Shown here one piece after another: positions 49,421 to 62,340 of a stretch of 64,000 bases of DNA. The DNA is taken from NCBI RefSeq assembly GCF_050947875.1, contig NW_027460400.1:1-64000 (forward strand). The letters are read 5' to 3'. The position numbers and the translations under genes are program-made. Numbering within the stretch: the stretch's first letter is position 1; the number at the start of each line of letters is the position of its first letter. The notes under the pieces are model-generated. The model was not told the DNA's origin. It worked only from the letters and a program-made list of their open reading frames with translations, and made no database searches. The stretch is from Dermacentor variabilis. Lineage: Eukaryota; Arthropoda; Arachnida; Ixodida; Ixodidae.

Positions 49421-52400
49421 TGCATGCATATAATGTGGTTTTGCAGAAAACGGCGTCCGCGTCTACCAAAAGATGCATGTGCATGCTTAAAACGCGTTTT
49501 GGCACAAATCCATGTGCGGGTGCTAAAAAGAGCAGCATCGGCATGCTTTTCACGTCGTTTGGTAGAAATCCACGTGCGCGTTCTGCCAAACGCACCATTT
49601 GCATGCATATCGTGTGGTTTTGCAGAAAACTGCGTCCGCGTCTACCATGTGCATGTGCATGCTTAAAACGCGTTTTGGCACAAATCCATGTGCGGGTGCT
49701 AAAAAGAGCAGCATCGGCATGCTTTTCACGTCGTTTGGTAGAAATCCACGTGCGCGTTCTGCCAAAAGCACCATTTGCATGCATATCGTGTTTTTTTGCA
49801 GAAAACTGCGTCCGCGTCTACCAAAAGATGCATGAGTATGCTTAAAACGCGTTTTGGCACAAATCCATGTGCGGGTGCTAAAAAGAGCAGCATCGGCATG
49901 CTTTTCACGTCGTTTGCTAGAAATCCACGTGCGCGTTCTGCCAAAAGCACCATTCGCATGCATATCGTGTGGTTTTCCAGAAAACTGCGTCCGCGTCTAC
50001 CAAAAGATGCATGTGCATGCTTAAAACGCGTTTTGGCACAAATCCATGTGCGGGTGCTAAAAAGAGCAGCATCGGCATGCTTTTCACGTCGTTTGGTAGA
50101 AATCCACGTGCGCGTTCTGCCAAAAGCACCATTTGCATGCATATCGTGTGGTTTTGCAGAAAACTGCGTCCGCGTCTACCAAAAGATGCATGTGCATGCT
50201 TAAAACGCGTTTTGGCACAAATCCATGTGCGGGTGCTAAAAAGAGCAGCATCGGCATGCTTTTCACGTCGTTTGGTAGAAATCCACGTGCGCGTTCTGCC
50301 AAAAGCACCATTTGCATCCATATCGTGTGGGTTTGCATAAAACTGCGTCCGCGTCTACAAAAGATGGATGTGCATGCTTAAAACGCGTTTTGGCACAAAT
50401 CCATGTGCGGGTGCTAAAAAGAGCAGCATCGGCATGCTTTTCACGTCGTTTGGTAGAACTCCACGTGTGCGTTCTGCCAAAAGCACCATTTGCATGCATA
50501 TCGTGTGGTTTTGCAGAAAACTGCGTCCGCGTCTACCAAAAGATGCATGTGCATGCTTAAAACGCGTTTTGGCACAAATCCATGTGCGGGTGCTAAAAAG
50601 AGCAGCATCGGCATCTTTTTCACGTCGTTTGGAAGAAATCCACGTGCGCGTTCTGCCAAAAGCACCATTTGCATGCATATCTTGTGGTTTTGCAGAAAAC
50701 TGCGTCCGCGTCTACCAAAAGATGCATGTGCGTGCTTAAAACGCGTTTTGGCACAAATCCATGTGCGGGTGCTAAAAAGAGCAGCATCGGCATGCTTTTC
50801 ACGTCGTTTGGTAGAAATCCACGTGCGCGTTCTGCCAAAAGCACCATTTGCATGCATATCGTGTGGTTTTGCAGAAAACGGCGTCCGCGTCTACCAAAAG
50901 ATGCATGTGCATGCTTAAAACGCGTTTTGGCACAAATCCATGTGCGGGTGCTAAAAAGAGCAGCATCGGCATGCTTTTCACGTCATTTGGTAGAAATCCA
51001 CGTGCGCGTTCTGCCAAAAGCACCATTTGCATGCATATCGTGTGGTTTTGCAGAAAACTGCGTCCGCGTCTACCATGTGCATGTGTATGCTTAAAACGCG
51101 TTTTGGCACAAATCCATGTGCGGGTGCTAAAAAGAGCAGCATCGGCATGCTTTTCACGTCGTTTGGTAGAAATCCACGTGCGCGTTCTGCCAAAAGCACC
51201 ATTTGCATGCATATCGTGTGGTTTTGCAGAAAACTGCGTCCGCGTCTACCAAAAGATGCATGAGTATGCTTAAAACGCGTTTTGGCACAAATCCATGTGC
51301 GGGTGCTAAAAAGAGCAGCATCGGCATGCTTTTCACGTCGTTTGCTAGAAATCCACGTGCGCGTTCTGCCAAAAGCACCATTCGCATGCATATCGTGTGG
51401 TTTTCCAGAAAACTGCGTCCGCGTCTACCAAAAGATGCATGTGCATGCTTAAAACGCGTTTTGGCACAAATCCATGTGCGGGTGCTAAAAAGAGCAGCAT
51501 CGGCATGCTTTTCACGTCGTTTGGTAGAAATCCACGTGCGCGTTCTGCCAAAAGCACCATTTGCATGCATATCGTGTGGTTTTGCAGAAAACTGCATCCG
51601 CGTCTACCAAAAGATGCATGTGCATGCTTAAAACGCGTTTTGGCACAAATCCATGTGCGGGTGCTAAAAAGAGCAGCATCGGCATGCTTTTCACGTCGTT
51701 TGGTAGAAATCCACGTGCGCGTTCTGCCAAAAGCACCATTTGCATGCATATCGTGTGGGTTTGCATAAAACTGCGTCCGCGTCTACAAAAAGATGGATGT
51801 GCATGCTTAAAACGCGTTTTGGCACAAATCCATGTGCGGGTGCTAAAAAGAGCAGCATCGGCATGCTTTTCACGTCGTTTGGTAGAACTCCACGTGTGCG
51901 TTCTGCCAAAAGCACCATTTGCATGCATATCGTGTGGTTTTGCAGAAAACTGCGTCCGCGTCTACCAAAAGATGCATGTGCATGCTTAAAACGCGTTTTG
52001 GCACAAATCCATGTGCGGGTGCTAAAAAGAGCAGCATCGGCATCTTTTTCACGTCGTTTGGTAGAAATCCACGTGCGCGTTCTGCCAAAAGCACCATTTG
52101 CATGCATATCTTGTGGTTTTGCAGAAAACTGCGTCCGCGTCTACCAAAAGATGCATGTGCGTGCTTAAAACGCGTTTTGGCACAAATCCATGTGCGGGTG
52201 CTAAAAAGAGCAGCATCGGCATGCTTTTCACGTCGTTTGGTAGAAATCCACGTGCGCGTTCTGCCAAAAGCACCATTTGCATGCATATCGTGTGGTTTTG
52301 CAGAAAACGGCGTCTGCGTCTACCAAAAGATGCATGTGCATGCTTAAAACTCGTTTTGGCACAAATCCATGTGCGGGTGCTAAAAAGAGCAGCATCGGCA

Positions 52401-55400
52401 TGCTTTTCACGTCGTTTGGTAGAAATCCACGTGCGCGTTCTGCCAAAAGCACCATTTGCATGCATATCGTGTGGTTTTGCAGAAAACTGCGTCCGCGTCT
52501 ACCAAAAGATGCATGTGCATGCTTAAAACGCGTTTTGGCACAAATCCATGTGCGGGTGCTAAAAAGAGCAGCATCGGCATGCTTTTCACGTCGTTTGGTA
52601 GAAATCCACGTGCGCGTTCTGCCAAAAGCACCATTTGCATGCATATCGTGTTTTTTTGCAGAAAACTGCGTCCGCGTCTACCAAAAGATGCATGAGTATG
52701 CTTAAAACGCGTTTTGGCACAAATCCATGTGCGGGTGCTAAAAAGAGCAGCATCGGCATGCTTTTCACGTCGTTTGCTAGAAATCCACGTGCGCGTTCTG
52801 CCAAAAGCACCATTCGCATGCATATCGTGTGGTTTTCCAGAAAACTGCGTCCGCGTCTACCAAAAGATGCATGTGCATGCTTAAAACGCGTTTTGGCACA
52901 AATCCATGTGCGGGTGCTAAAAAGAGCAGCATCGGCATGCTTTTCACGTCGTTTGGTAGAAATCCACGTGCGCGTTCTGCCAAAAGCACCATTTGCATGC
53001 ATATCGTGTGGTTTTGCAGAAAACTGCGTCCGCGTCTACCAAAAGATGCATGTGCATGCTTAAAACGCGTTTTGGCACAAATCCATGTGCGGGTGCTAAA
53101 AAGAGCAGCATCGGCATGCTTTTCACGTCGTTTGGTAGAAATCCACGTGCGCGTTCTGCCAAAAGCACCATTTGCATCCATATCGTGTGGGTTTGCATAA
53201 AACTGCGTCCGCGTCTACAAAAAGATGGATGTGCATGCTTAAAACGCGTTTTGGCACAAATCCATGTGCGGGTGCTAAAAAGAGCAGCATCGGCATGCTT
53301 TTCACGTCGTTTGGTAGAACTCCACGTGTGCGTTCTGCCAAAAGCACCATTTGCATGCATATCGTGTGGTTTTGCAGAAAACTGCGTCCGCGTCTACCAA
53401 AAGATGCATGTGCATGCTTAAAACGCGTTTTGGCACAAATCCATGTGCGGGTGCTAAAAAGAGCAGCATCGGCATCTTTTTCACGTCGTTTGGAAGAAAT
53501 CCACGTGCGCGTTCTGCCAAAAGCACCATTTGCATGCATATCTTGTGGTTTTGCAGAAAACTGCGTCCGCGTCTACCAAAAGATGCATGTGCGTGCTTAA
53601 AACGCGTTTTGGCACAAATCCATGTGCGGGTGCTAAAAAGAGCAGCATCGGCATGCTTTTCACGTCGTTTGGTAGAAATCCACGTGCGCGTTCTGCCAAA
53701 AGCACCATTTGCATGCATATCGTGTGGTTTTGCAGAAAACGGCGTCCGCGTCTACCAAAAGATGCATGTGCATGCTTAAAACGCGTTTTGGCACAAATCC
53801 ATGTGCGGGTGCTAAAAAGAGCAGCATCGGCATGCTTTTCACGTCATTTGGTAGAAATCCACGTGCGCGTTCTGCCAAAAGCACCATTTGCATGCATATC
53901 GTGTGGTTTTGCAGAAAACTGCGTCCGCGTCTACCATGTGCATGTGTATGCTTAAAACGCGTTTTGGCACAAATCCATGTGCGGGTGCTAAAAAGAGCAG
54001 CATCGGCATGCTTTTCACGTCGTTTGGTAGAAATCCACGTGCGCGTTCTGCCAAAAGCACCATTTGCATGCATATCGTGTGGTTTTGCAGAAAACTGCGT
54101 CCGCGTCTACCAAAAGATGCATGAGTATGCTTAAAACGCGTTTTGGCACAAATCCATGTGCGGGTGCTAAAAAGAGCAGCATCGGCATGCTTTTCACGTC
54201 GTTTGCTAGAAATCCACGTGCGCGTTCTGCCAAAAGCACCATTCGCATGCATATCGTGTGGTTTTCCAGAAAACTGCGTCCGCGTCTACCAAAAGATGCA
54301 TGTGCATGCTTAAAACGCGTTTTGGCACAAATCCATGTGCGGGTGCTAAAAAGAGCAGCATCGGCATGCTTTTCACGTCGTTTGGTAGAAATCCACGTGC
54401 GCGTTCTGCCAAAAGCACCATTTGCATGCATATCGTGTGGTTTTGCAGAAAACTGCATCCGCGTCTACCAAAAGATGCATGTGCATGCTTAAAACGCGTT
54501 TTGGCACAAATCCATGTGCGGGTGCTAAAAAGAGCAGCATCGGCATGCTTTTCACGTCGTTTGGTAGAAATCCACGTGCGCGTTCTGCCAAAAGCACCAT
54601 TTGCATGCATATCGTGTGGGTTTGCATAAAACTGCGTCCGCGTCTACAAAAAGATGGATGTGCATGCTTAAAACGCGTTTTGGCACAAATCCATGTGCGG
54701 GTGCTAAAAAGAGCAGCATCGGCATGCTTTTCACGTCGTTTGGTAGAACTCCACGTGTGCGTTCTGCCAAAAGCACCATTTGCATGCATATCGTGTGGTT
54801 TTGCAGAAAACTGCGTCCGCGTCTACCAAAAGATGCATGTGCATGCTTAAAACGCGTTTTGGCACAAATCCATGTGCGGGTGCTAAAAAGAGCAGCATCG
54901 GCATCTTTTTCACGTCGTTTGGTAGAAATCCACGTGCGCGTTCTGCCAAAAGCACCATTTGCATGCATATCTTGTGGTTTTGCAGAAAACTGCGTCCGCG
55001 TCTACCAAAAGATGCATGTGCGTGCTTAAAACGCGTTTTGGCACAAATCCATGTGCGGGTGCTAAAAAGAGCAGCATCGGCATGCTTTTCACGTCGTTTG
55101 GTAGAAATCCACGTGCGCGTTCTGCCAAAAGCACCATTTGCATGCATATCGTGTGGTTTTGCAGAAAACGGCGTCTGCGTCTACCAAAAGATGCATGTGC
55201 ATGCTTAAAACTCGTTTTGGCACAAATCCATGTGCGGGTGCTAAAAAGAGCAGCATCGGCATGCTTTTCACGTCGTTTGGTAGAAATCCACGTGCGCGTT
55301 CTGCCAAAAGCACCATTTGCATGCATATCGTGTGGTTTTGCAGAAAACTGCGTCCGCGTCTACCAAAAGATGCATGTGCATGCTTAAAACGCGTTTTGGC

Positions 55401-58400
55401 ACAAATCCATGTGCGGGTGCTAAAAAGAGCAGCATCGGCATGCTTTTCACGTCGTTTGGTAGAAATCCACGTGCGCGTTCTGCCAAAAGCACCATTTGCA
55501 TGCATATCGTGTGGTTTTGCAGAAAACTGCGTCCGCGTCTACCAAAAGATGCATGTGCATGCTTAAAACGCGTTTTGGCACAAATCCATGTGCGGGTGCT
55601 AAAAAGAGCAGCATCGGCATGCTTTTCACGTCGTTTGGTAGAAATCCACGTGCGCGTTCTGCCAAAAGCACCATTTGCATGCATATCGTGTTTTTTTGCA
55701 GAAAACTGCGTCCGCGTCTACCAAAAGATGCATGAGTGTGCTTAAAACGCGTTTTGGCACAAATCCATGTGCGGGTGCTAAAAAGAGCAGCATCGGCATG
55801 CTTTTCACGTCGTTTGCTAGAAATCCACGTGCGCGTTCTGCCAAAAGCACCATTCGCATGCATATCGTGTGGTTTTCCAGAAAACTGCGTCCGCGTCTAC
55901 CAAAAGATGCATGTGCATGCTTAAAACGCGTTTTGGCACAAATCCATGTGCGGGTGCTAAAAAGAGCAGCATCGGCATGCTTTTCACGTCGTTTGGTAGA
56001 AATCCACGTGCGCGTTCTGCCAAAAGCACCATTTGCATGCATATCGTGTGGTTTTGCAGAAAACTGCGTCCGCGTCTACCAAAAGATGCATGTGCATGCT
56101 TAAAACGCGTTTTGGCACAAATCCATGTGCGGGTGCTAAAAAGAGCAGCATCGGCATGCTTTTCACGTCGTTTGGTAGAAATCCACGTGCGCGTTCTGCC
56201 AAAAGCACAATTTGCATGCATATCGTGTGGGTTTGCATAAAACTGCGTCCGCGTCTACAAAAAGATGGATGTGCATGCTTAAAACGCGTTTTGGCACAAA
56301 TCCATGTGCGGGTGCTAAAAAGAGCAGCATCGGCATGCTTTTCACGTCGTTTGGTAGAACTCCACGTGTGCGTTCTGCCAAAAGCACCATTTGCATGCAT
56401 ATCGTGTGGTTTTGCAGAAAACTGCGTCCGCGTCTACCAAAAGATGCATGTGCATGCTTAAAACGCGTTTTGGCACAAATCCATGTGCGGGTGCTAAAAA
56501 GAGCAGCATCGGCATCTTTTTCACGTCGTTTGGTAGAAATCCACGTGCGCGTTCTGCCAAAAGCACCATTTGCATGCATATCTTGTGGTTTTGCAGAAAA
56601 CTGCGTCCGCGTCTACCAAAAGATGCATGTGCGTGCTTAAAACGCGTTTTGGCACAAATCCATGTGCGGGTGCTAAAAAGAGCAGCATCGGCATGCTTTT
56701 CACGTCGTTTGGTAGAAATCCACGTGCGCGTTCTGCCAAAAGCACCATTTGCATGCATATCGTGTGGTTTTGCAGAAAACGGCGTCCGCGTCTACCAAAA
56801 GATGCATGTGCACGCTTAAAACGCGTTTTGGCACAAATCCATGTGCGGGTGCTAAAAAGAGCAGCATCGGCATGCTTTTCACGTCGTTTGGTAGAAATCC
56901 ACGTGCGCGTTCTGCCAAAAGCACCATTTGCATGCATATCGTGTGGTTTTGCAGAAAACTGCGTCCGCGTCTACCATGTGCATGTGCATGCTTAAAACGC
57001 GTTTTGGCACAAATCCATGTGCGGGTGCTAAAAAGAGCAGCATCGGCATGCTTTTCACGTCGTTTGGTAGAAATCCACGTGCGCGTTCTGCCAAAAGCAC
57101 CATTTGCATGCATATCGTGTGGTTTTGCAGAAAACTGCGTCCGCGTCTACCAAAAGATGCATGAGTATGCTTAAAACGCGTTTTGGCACAAATCCATGTG
57201 CGGGTGCTAAAAAGAGCAGCATCGGCATGCTTTTCACGTCGTTTGCTAGAAATCCACGTGCGCGTTCTGCCAAAAGCACCATTCGCATGCATATCGTGTG
57301 GTTTTCCAGAAAACTGCGTCCGCGTCTACCAAAAGATGCATGTGCATGCTTAAAACGCGTTTTGGCACAAATCCATGTGCGGGTGCTAAAAAGAGCAGCA
57401 TCGGCATGCTTTTCACGTCGTTTGGTAGAAATCCACGTGCGCGTTCTGCCAAAAGCACCATTTGCATGCATATCGTGTGGTTTTGCAGAAAACTGCGTCC
57501 GCGTCTACCAAAAGATGCATGTGCATGCTTAAAACGCGTTTTGGCACAAATCCATGTGCGGGTGCTAAAAAGAGCAGCATCGGCATGCTTTTCACGTCGT
57601 TTGGTAGAAATCCACGTGCGCGTTCTGCCAAAAGCACCATTTGCATGCATATCGTGTGGTTTTGCAGAAAACGGCGTCCGCGTCTACCAAAAGATGCATG
57701 TGCATGCTTAAAACGCGTTTTGGCACAAATCCATGTGCGGGTGCTAAAAAGAGCAGCATCGGCATGCTTTTCACGTCGTTTGGTAGAAATCCACGTGCGC
57801 GTTCTGCCAAAAGCACCATTTGCATGCATATCGTGTGGTTTTGCAGAAAACTGCGTCCGCGTCTACCATGTGCATGTGCATGCTTAAAACGCGTTTTGGC
57901 ACAAATCCATGTGCGGGTGCTAAAAAGAGCAGCATCGGCATGCTTTTCACGTCGTTTGGTAGAAATCCACGTGCGCGTTCTGCCAAAAGCACCATTTGCA
58001 TGCATATCGTGTGGTTTTGCAGAAAACTGCGTCCGCGTCTACCAAAAGATGCATGAGTATGCTTAAAACGCGTTTTGGCACAAATCCATGTGCGGGTGCT
58101 AAAAAGAGCAGCATCGGCATGCTTTTCACGTCGTTTGCTAGAAATCCACGTGCGCGTTCTGCCAAAAGCACCATTCGCATGCATATCGTGTGGTTTTCCA
58201 GAAAACTGCGTCCGCGTCTACCAAAAGATGCATGTGCATGCTTAAAACGCGTTTTGGCACAAATCCATGTGCGGGTGCTAAAAAGAGCAGCATCGGCATG
58301 CTTTTCACGTCGTTTGGTAGAAATCCACGTGCGCGTTCTGCCAAAAGCACCATTTGCATGCATATCGTGTGGTTTTGCAGAAAACTGCGTCCGCGTCTAC

Positions 58401-61400
58401 CAAAAGATGCATGTGCATGCTTAAAACGCGTTTTGGCACAAATCCATGTGCGGGTGCTAAAAAGAGCAGCATCGGCATGCTTTTCACGTCGTTTGGTAGA
58501 AATCCACGTGCGCGTTCTGCCAAAAGCACCATTTGCATGCATATCGTGTGGGTTTGCATAAAACTGCGTCCGCGTCTACAAAAAGATGGATGTGCATGCT
58601 TAAAACGCGTTTTGGCACAAATCCATGTGCGGGTGCTAAAAAGAGCAGCATCGGCATGCTTTTCACGTCGTTTGGTAGAACTCCACGTGTGCGTTCTGCC
58701 AAAAGCACCATTTGCATGCATATCGTGTGGTTTTGCAGAAAACTGCGTCCGCGTCTACCAAAAGATGCATGTGCATGCTTAAAACGCGTTTTGGCACAAA
58801 TCCATGTGCGGGTGCTAAAAAGAGCAGCATCGGCATCTTTTTCACGTCGTTTGGTAGAAATCCACGTGCGCGTTCTGCCAAAAGCACCATTTGCATGCAT
58901 ATCGTGCGGTTTTGCAGAAAACTGCGTCCGCGTCTACCAAAAGATGCATGTGCGTGCTTAAAACGCGTTTTGGCACAAATCCATGTGCGGGTGCTAAAAA
59001 GAGCAGCATCGGCATGCTTTTCACGTCGTTTGGTAGAAATCCACGTGCGCGTTCTGCCAAAAGCACCATTTGCATGCATATCGTGTGGTTTTGCAGAAAA
59101 CGGCGTCCGCGTCTACCAAAAGATGCATGTGCATGCTTAAAACGCGTTTTGGCACAAATCCATGTGCGGGTGCTAAAAAGAGCAGCATCGGCATGCTTTT
59201 CACGTCGTTTGGTAGAAATCCACGTGCGCGTTCTGCCAAAAGCACCATTTGCATGCATATCGTGTGGTTTTGCAGAAAACTGCGTCCGCGTCTACCATGT
59301 GCATGTGCATGCTTAAAACGCGTTTTGGCACAAATCCATGTGCGGGTGCTAAAAAGAGCAGCATCGGCATGCTTTTCACGTCGTTTGGTAGAAATCCACG
59401 TGCGCGTTCTGCCAAAAGCACCATTTGCATGCATATCGTGTGGTTTTGCTGAAAACTGCGTCCGCGTCTACCAAAAGATGCATGTGCATGCTTAAAACGC
59501 GTTTTGGCACAAATCCATGTGCGGGTGCTAAAAAGAGCAGCATCGGCATGCTTTTCACGTCGTTTGGTAGAAATCCACGTGCGCGTTCTGCCAAAAGCAC
59601 CATTTGCATGCATATCGTGTGGTTTTGCAGAAAACTGCGTCCGCGTCTACCAAAAGATGCATGTGCATGCTTAAAACGCGTTTTGGCACAAATCCATGTG
59701 CGGGTGCTAAAAAGAGCAGCATCGGCATGCTTTTCACGTCGTTTGGTAGAAATCCACGTGCGCGTTCTGCCAAAAGCACCATTTGCATGCATATCGTGTT
59801 TTTTTGCAGAAAACTGCGTCCGCGTCTACCAAAAGATGCATGAGTATGCTTAAAACGCGTTTTGGCACAAATCCATGTGCGGGTGCTAAAAAGAGCAGCA
59901 TCGGCATGCTTTTCACGTCGTTTGCTAGAAATCCACGTGCGCGTTCTGCCAAAAGCACCATTCGCATGCATATCGTGTGGTTTTCCAGAAAACTGCGTCC
60001 GCGTCTACCAAAAGATGCATGTGCATGCTTAAAACGCGTTTTGGCACAAATCCATGTGCGGGTGCTAAAAAGAGCAGCATCGGCATGCTTTTCACGTCGT
60101 TTGGTAGAAATCCACGTGCGCGTTCTGCCAAAAGCACCATTTGCATGCATATCGTGTGGTTTTGCAGAAAACTGCGTGCGCGTCTACCAAAAGATGCATG
60201 TGCATGCTTAAAACGCGTTTTGGCACAAATCCATGTGCGGGTGCTAAAAAGAGCAGCATCGGCATGCTTTTCACGTCGTTTGGTAGAAATCCACGTGCGC
60301 GTTCTGCCAAAAGCACAATTTGCATGCATATCGTGTGGGTTTGCATAAAACTGCGTCCGCGTCTACAAAAAGATGGATGTGCATGCTTAAAACGCGTTTT
60401 GGCACAAATCCATGTGCGGGTGCTAAAAAGAGCAGCATCGGCATGCTTTTCACGTCGTTTGGTAGAACTCCACGTGTGCGTTCTGCCAAAAGCACCATTT
60501 GCATGCATATCGTGTGGTTTTGCAGAAAACTGCGTCCGCGTCTACCAAAAGATGCATGTGCATGCTTAAAACGCGTTTTGGCACAAATCCATGTGCGGGT
60601 GCTAAAAAGAGCAGCATCGGCATCTTTTTCACGTCGTTTGGTAGAAATCCACGTGCGCGTTCTGCCAAAAGCACCATTTGCATGCATATCTTGTGGTTTT
60701 GCAGAAAACTGCGTCCGCGTCTACCAAAAGATGCATGTGCGTGCTTAAAACGCGTTTTGGCACAAATCCATGTGCGGGTGCTAAAAAGAGCAGCATCGGC
60801 ATGCTTTTCACGTCGTTTGGTAGAAATCCACGTGCGCGTTCTGCCAAAAGCACCATTTGCATGCATATCGTGTGGTTTTGCAGAAAACGGCGTCCGCGTC
60901 TACCAAAAGATGCATGTGCATGCTTAAAACGCGTTTTGGCACAAATCCATGTGCGGGTGCTAAAAAGAGCAGCATCGGCATGCTTTTCACGTCGTTTGGT
61001 AGAAATCCACGTGCGCGTTCTGCCAAAAGCACCATTTGCATGCATATCGTGTGGTTTTGCAGAAAACTGCGTCCGCGTCTACCATGTGCATGTGCATGCT
61101 TAAAACGCGTTTTGGCACAAATCCATGTGCGGGTGCTAAAAAGAGCAGCATCGGCATGCTTTTCACGTCGTTTGGTAGAAATCCACGTGCGCGTTCGGCC
61201 AAAAGCACCATTTGCATGCATATCGTGTGGTTTTGCAGAAAACTGCGTCCGCGTCTACCAAAAGATGCATGAGTATGCTTAAAACGCGTTTTGGCACAAA
61301 TCCATGTGCGGGTGCTAAAAAGAGCAGCATCGGCATGCTTTTCACGTCGTTTGCTAGAAATCCACGTGCGCGTTCTGCCAAAAGCACCATTCGCATGCAT

Positions 61401-62340
61401 ATCGTGTGGTTTTCCAGAAAACTGCGTCCGCGTCTACCAAAAGATGCATGTGCATGCTTAAAACGCGTTTTGGCACAAATCCATGTGCGGGTGCTAAAAA
61501 GAGCAGCATCGGCATGCTTTTCACGTCGTTTGGTAGAAATCCACGTGCGCGTTCTGCCAAAAGCACCATTTGCATGCATATCGTGTGGTTTTGCAGAAAA
61601 CTGCGTCCGCGTCTACCAAAAGATGCATGTGCATGCTTAAAACGCGTTTTGGCACAAATCCATGTGCGGGTGCTAAAAAGAGCAGCATCGGCATGCTTTT
61701 CACGTCGTTTGGTAGAAATCCACGTGCGCGTTCTGCCAAAAGCACCATTTGCATGCATATCGTGTGGGTTTGCATAAAACTGCGTCCGCGTCTACAAAAA
61801 GATGGATGTGCATGCTTAAAACGCGTTTTGGCACAAATCCATGTGCGGGTGCTAAAAAGAGCAGCATCGGCATGCTTTTCACGTCGTTTGGTAGAACTCC
61901 ACGTGTGCGTTCTGCCAAAAGCACCATTTGCATGCATATCGTGTGGTTTTGCAGAAAACTGCGTCCGCGTCTACCAAAAGATGCATGTGCATGCTTAAAA
62001 CGCGTTTTGGCACAAATCCATGTGCGGGTGCTAAAAAGAGCAGCATCGGCATCTTTTTCACGTCGTTTGGTAGAAATCCACGTGCGCGTTCTGCCAAAAG
62101 CACCATTTGCATGCATATCTTGTGGTTTTGCAGAAAACTGCGTCCGCGTCTACCAAAAGATGCATGTGCGTGCTTAAAACGCGTTTTGGCACAAATCCAT
62201 GTGCGGGTGCTAAAAAGAGCAGCATCGGCATGCTTTTCACGTCGTTTGGTAGAAATCCACGTGCGCGTTCTGCCAAAAGCACCATTTGCATGCATATCGT
62301 GTGGTTTTGCAGAAAACGGCGTCCGCGTCTACCAAAAGAT
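49421..62340 (+). repeat. Regular 8-mer/16-mer higher-order repeat domain
   Basis: About 72 monomers in the most orderly part of the window. The unit of eight is: S; then TTTGCTAG/ATTCGCATG/TTTTCCAG; a near-consensus copy; H; GTAGAACTCC/GTGTGCG; F/V; GTGCGTGC plus AAAACGGCG; D3. H falls near 50.33, 51.75, 53.19, 54.61, 56.23, 58.55, 60.33 and 61.76 kb. A T7 monomer at 49,791, 52,651, 55,691 and 59,799 marks every second unit, so the true period is 16 monomers (2,860 bp) for the first pair. It then becomes 17 and 23 by whole-monomer gains. H-to-D3 distance is always four monomers and D3-to-S always one where complete. Confidence 0.87.
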
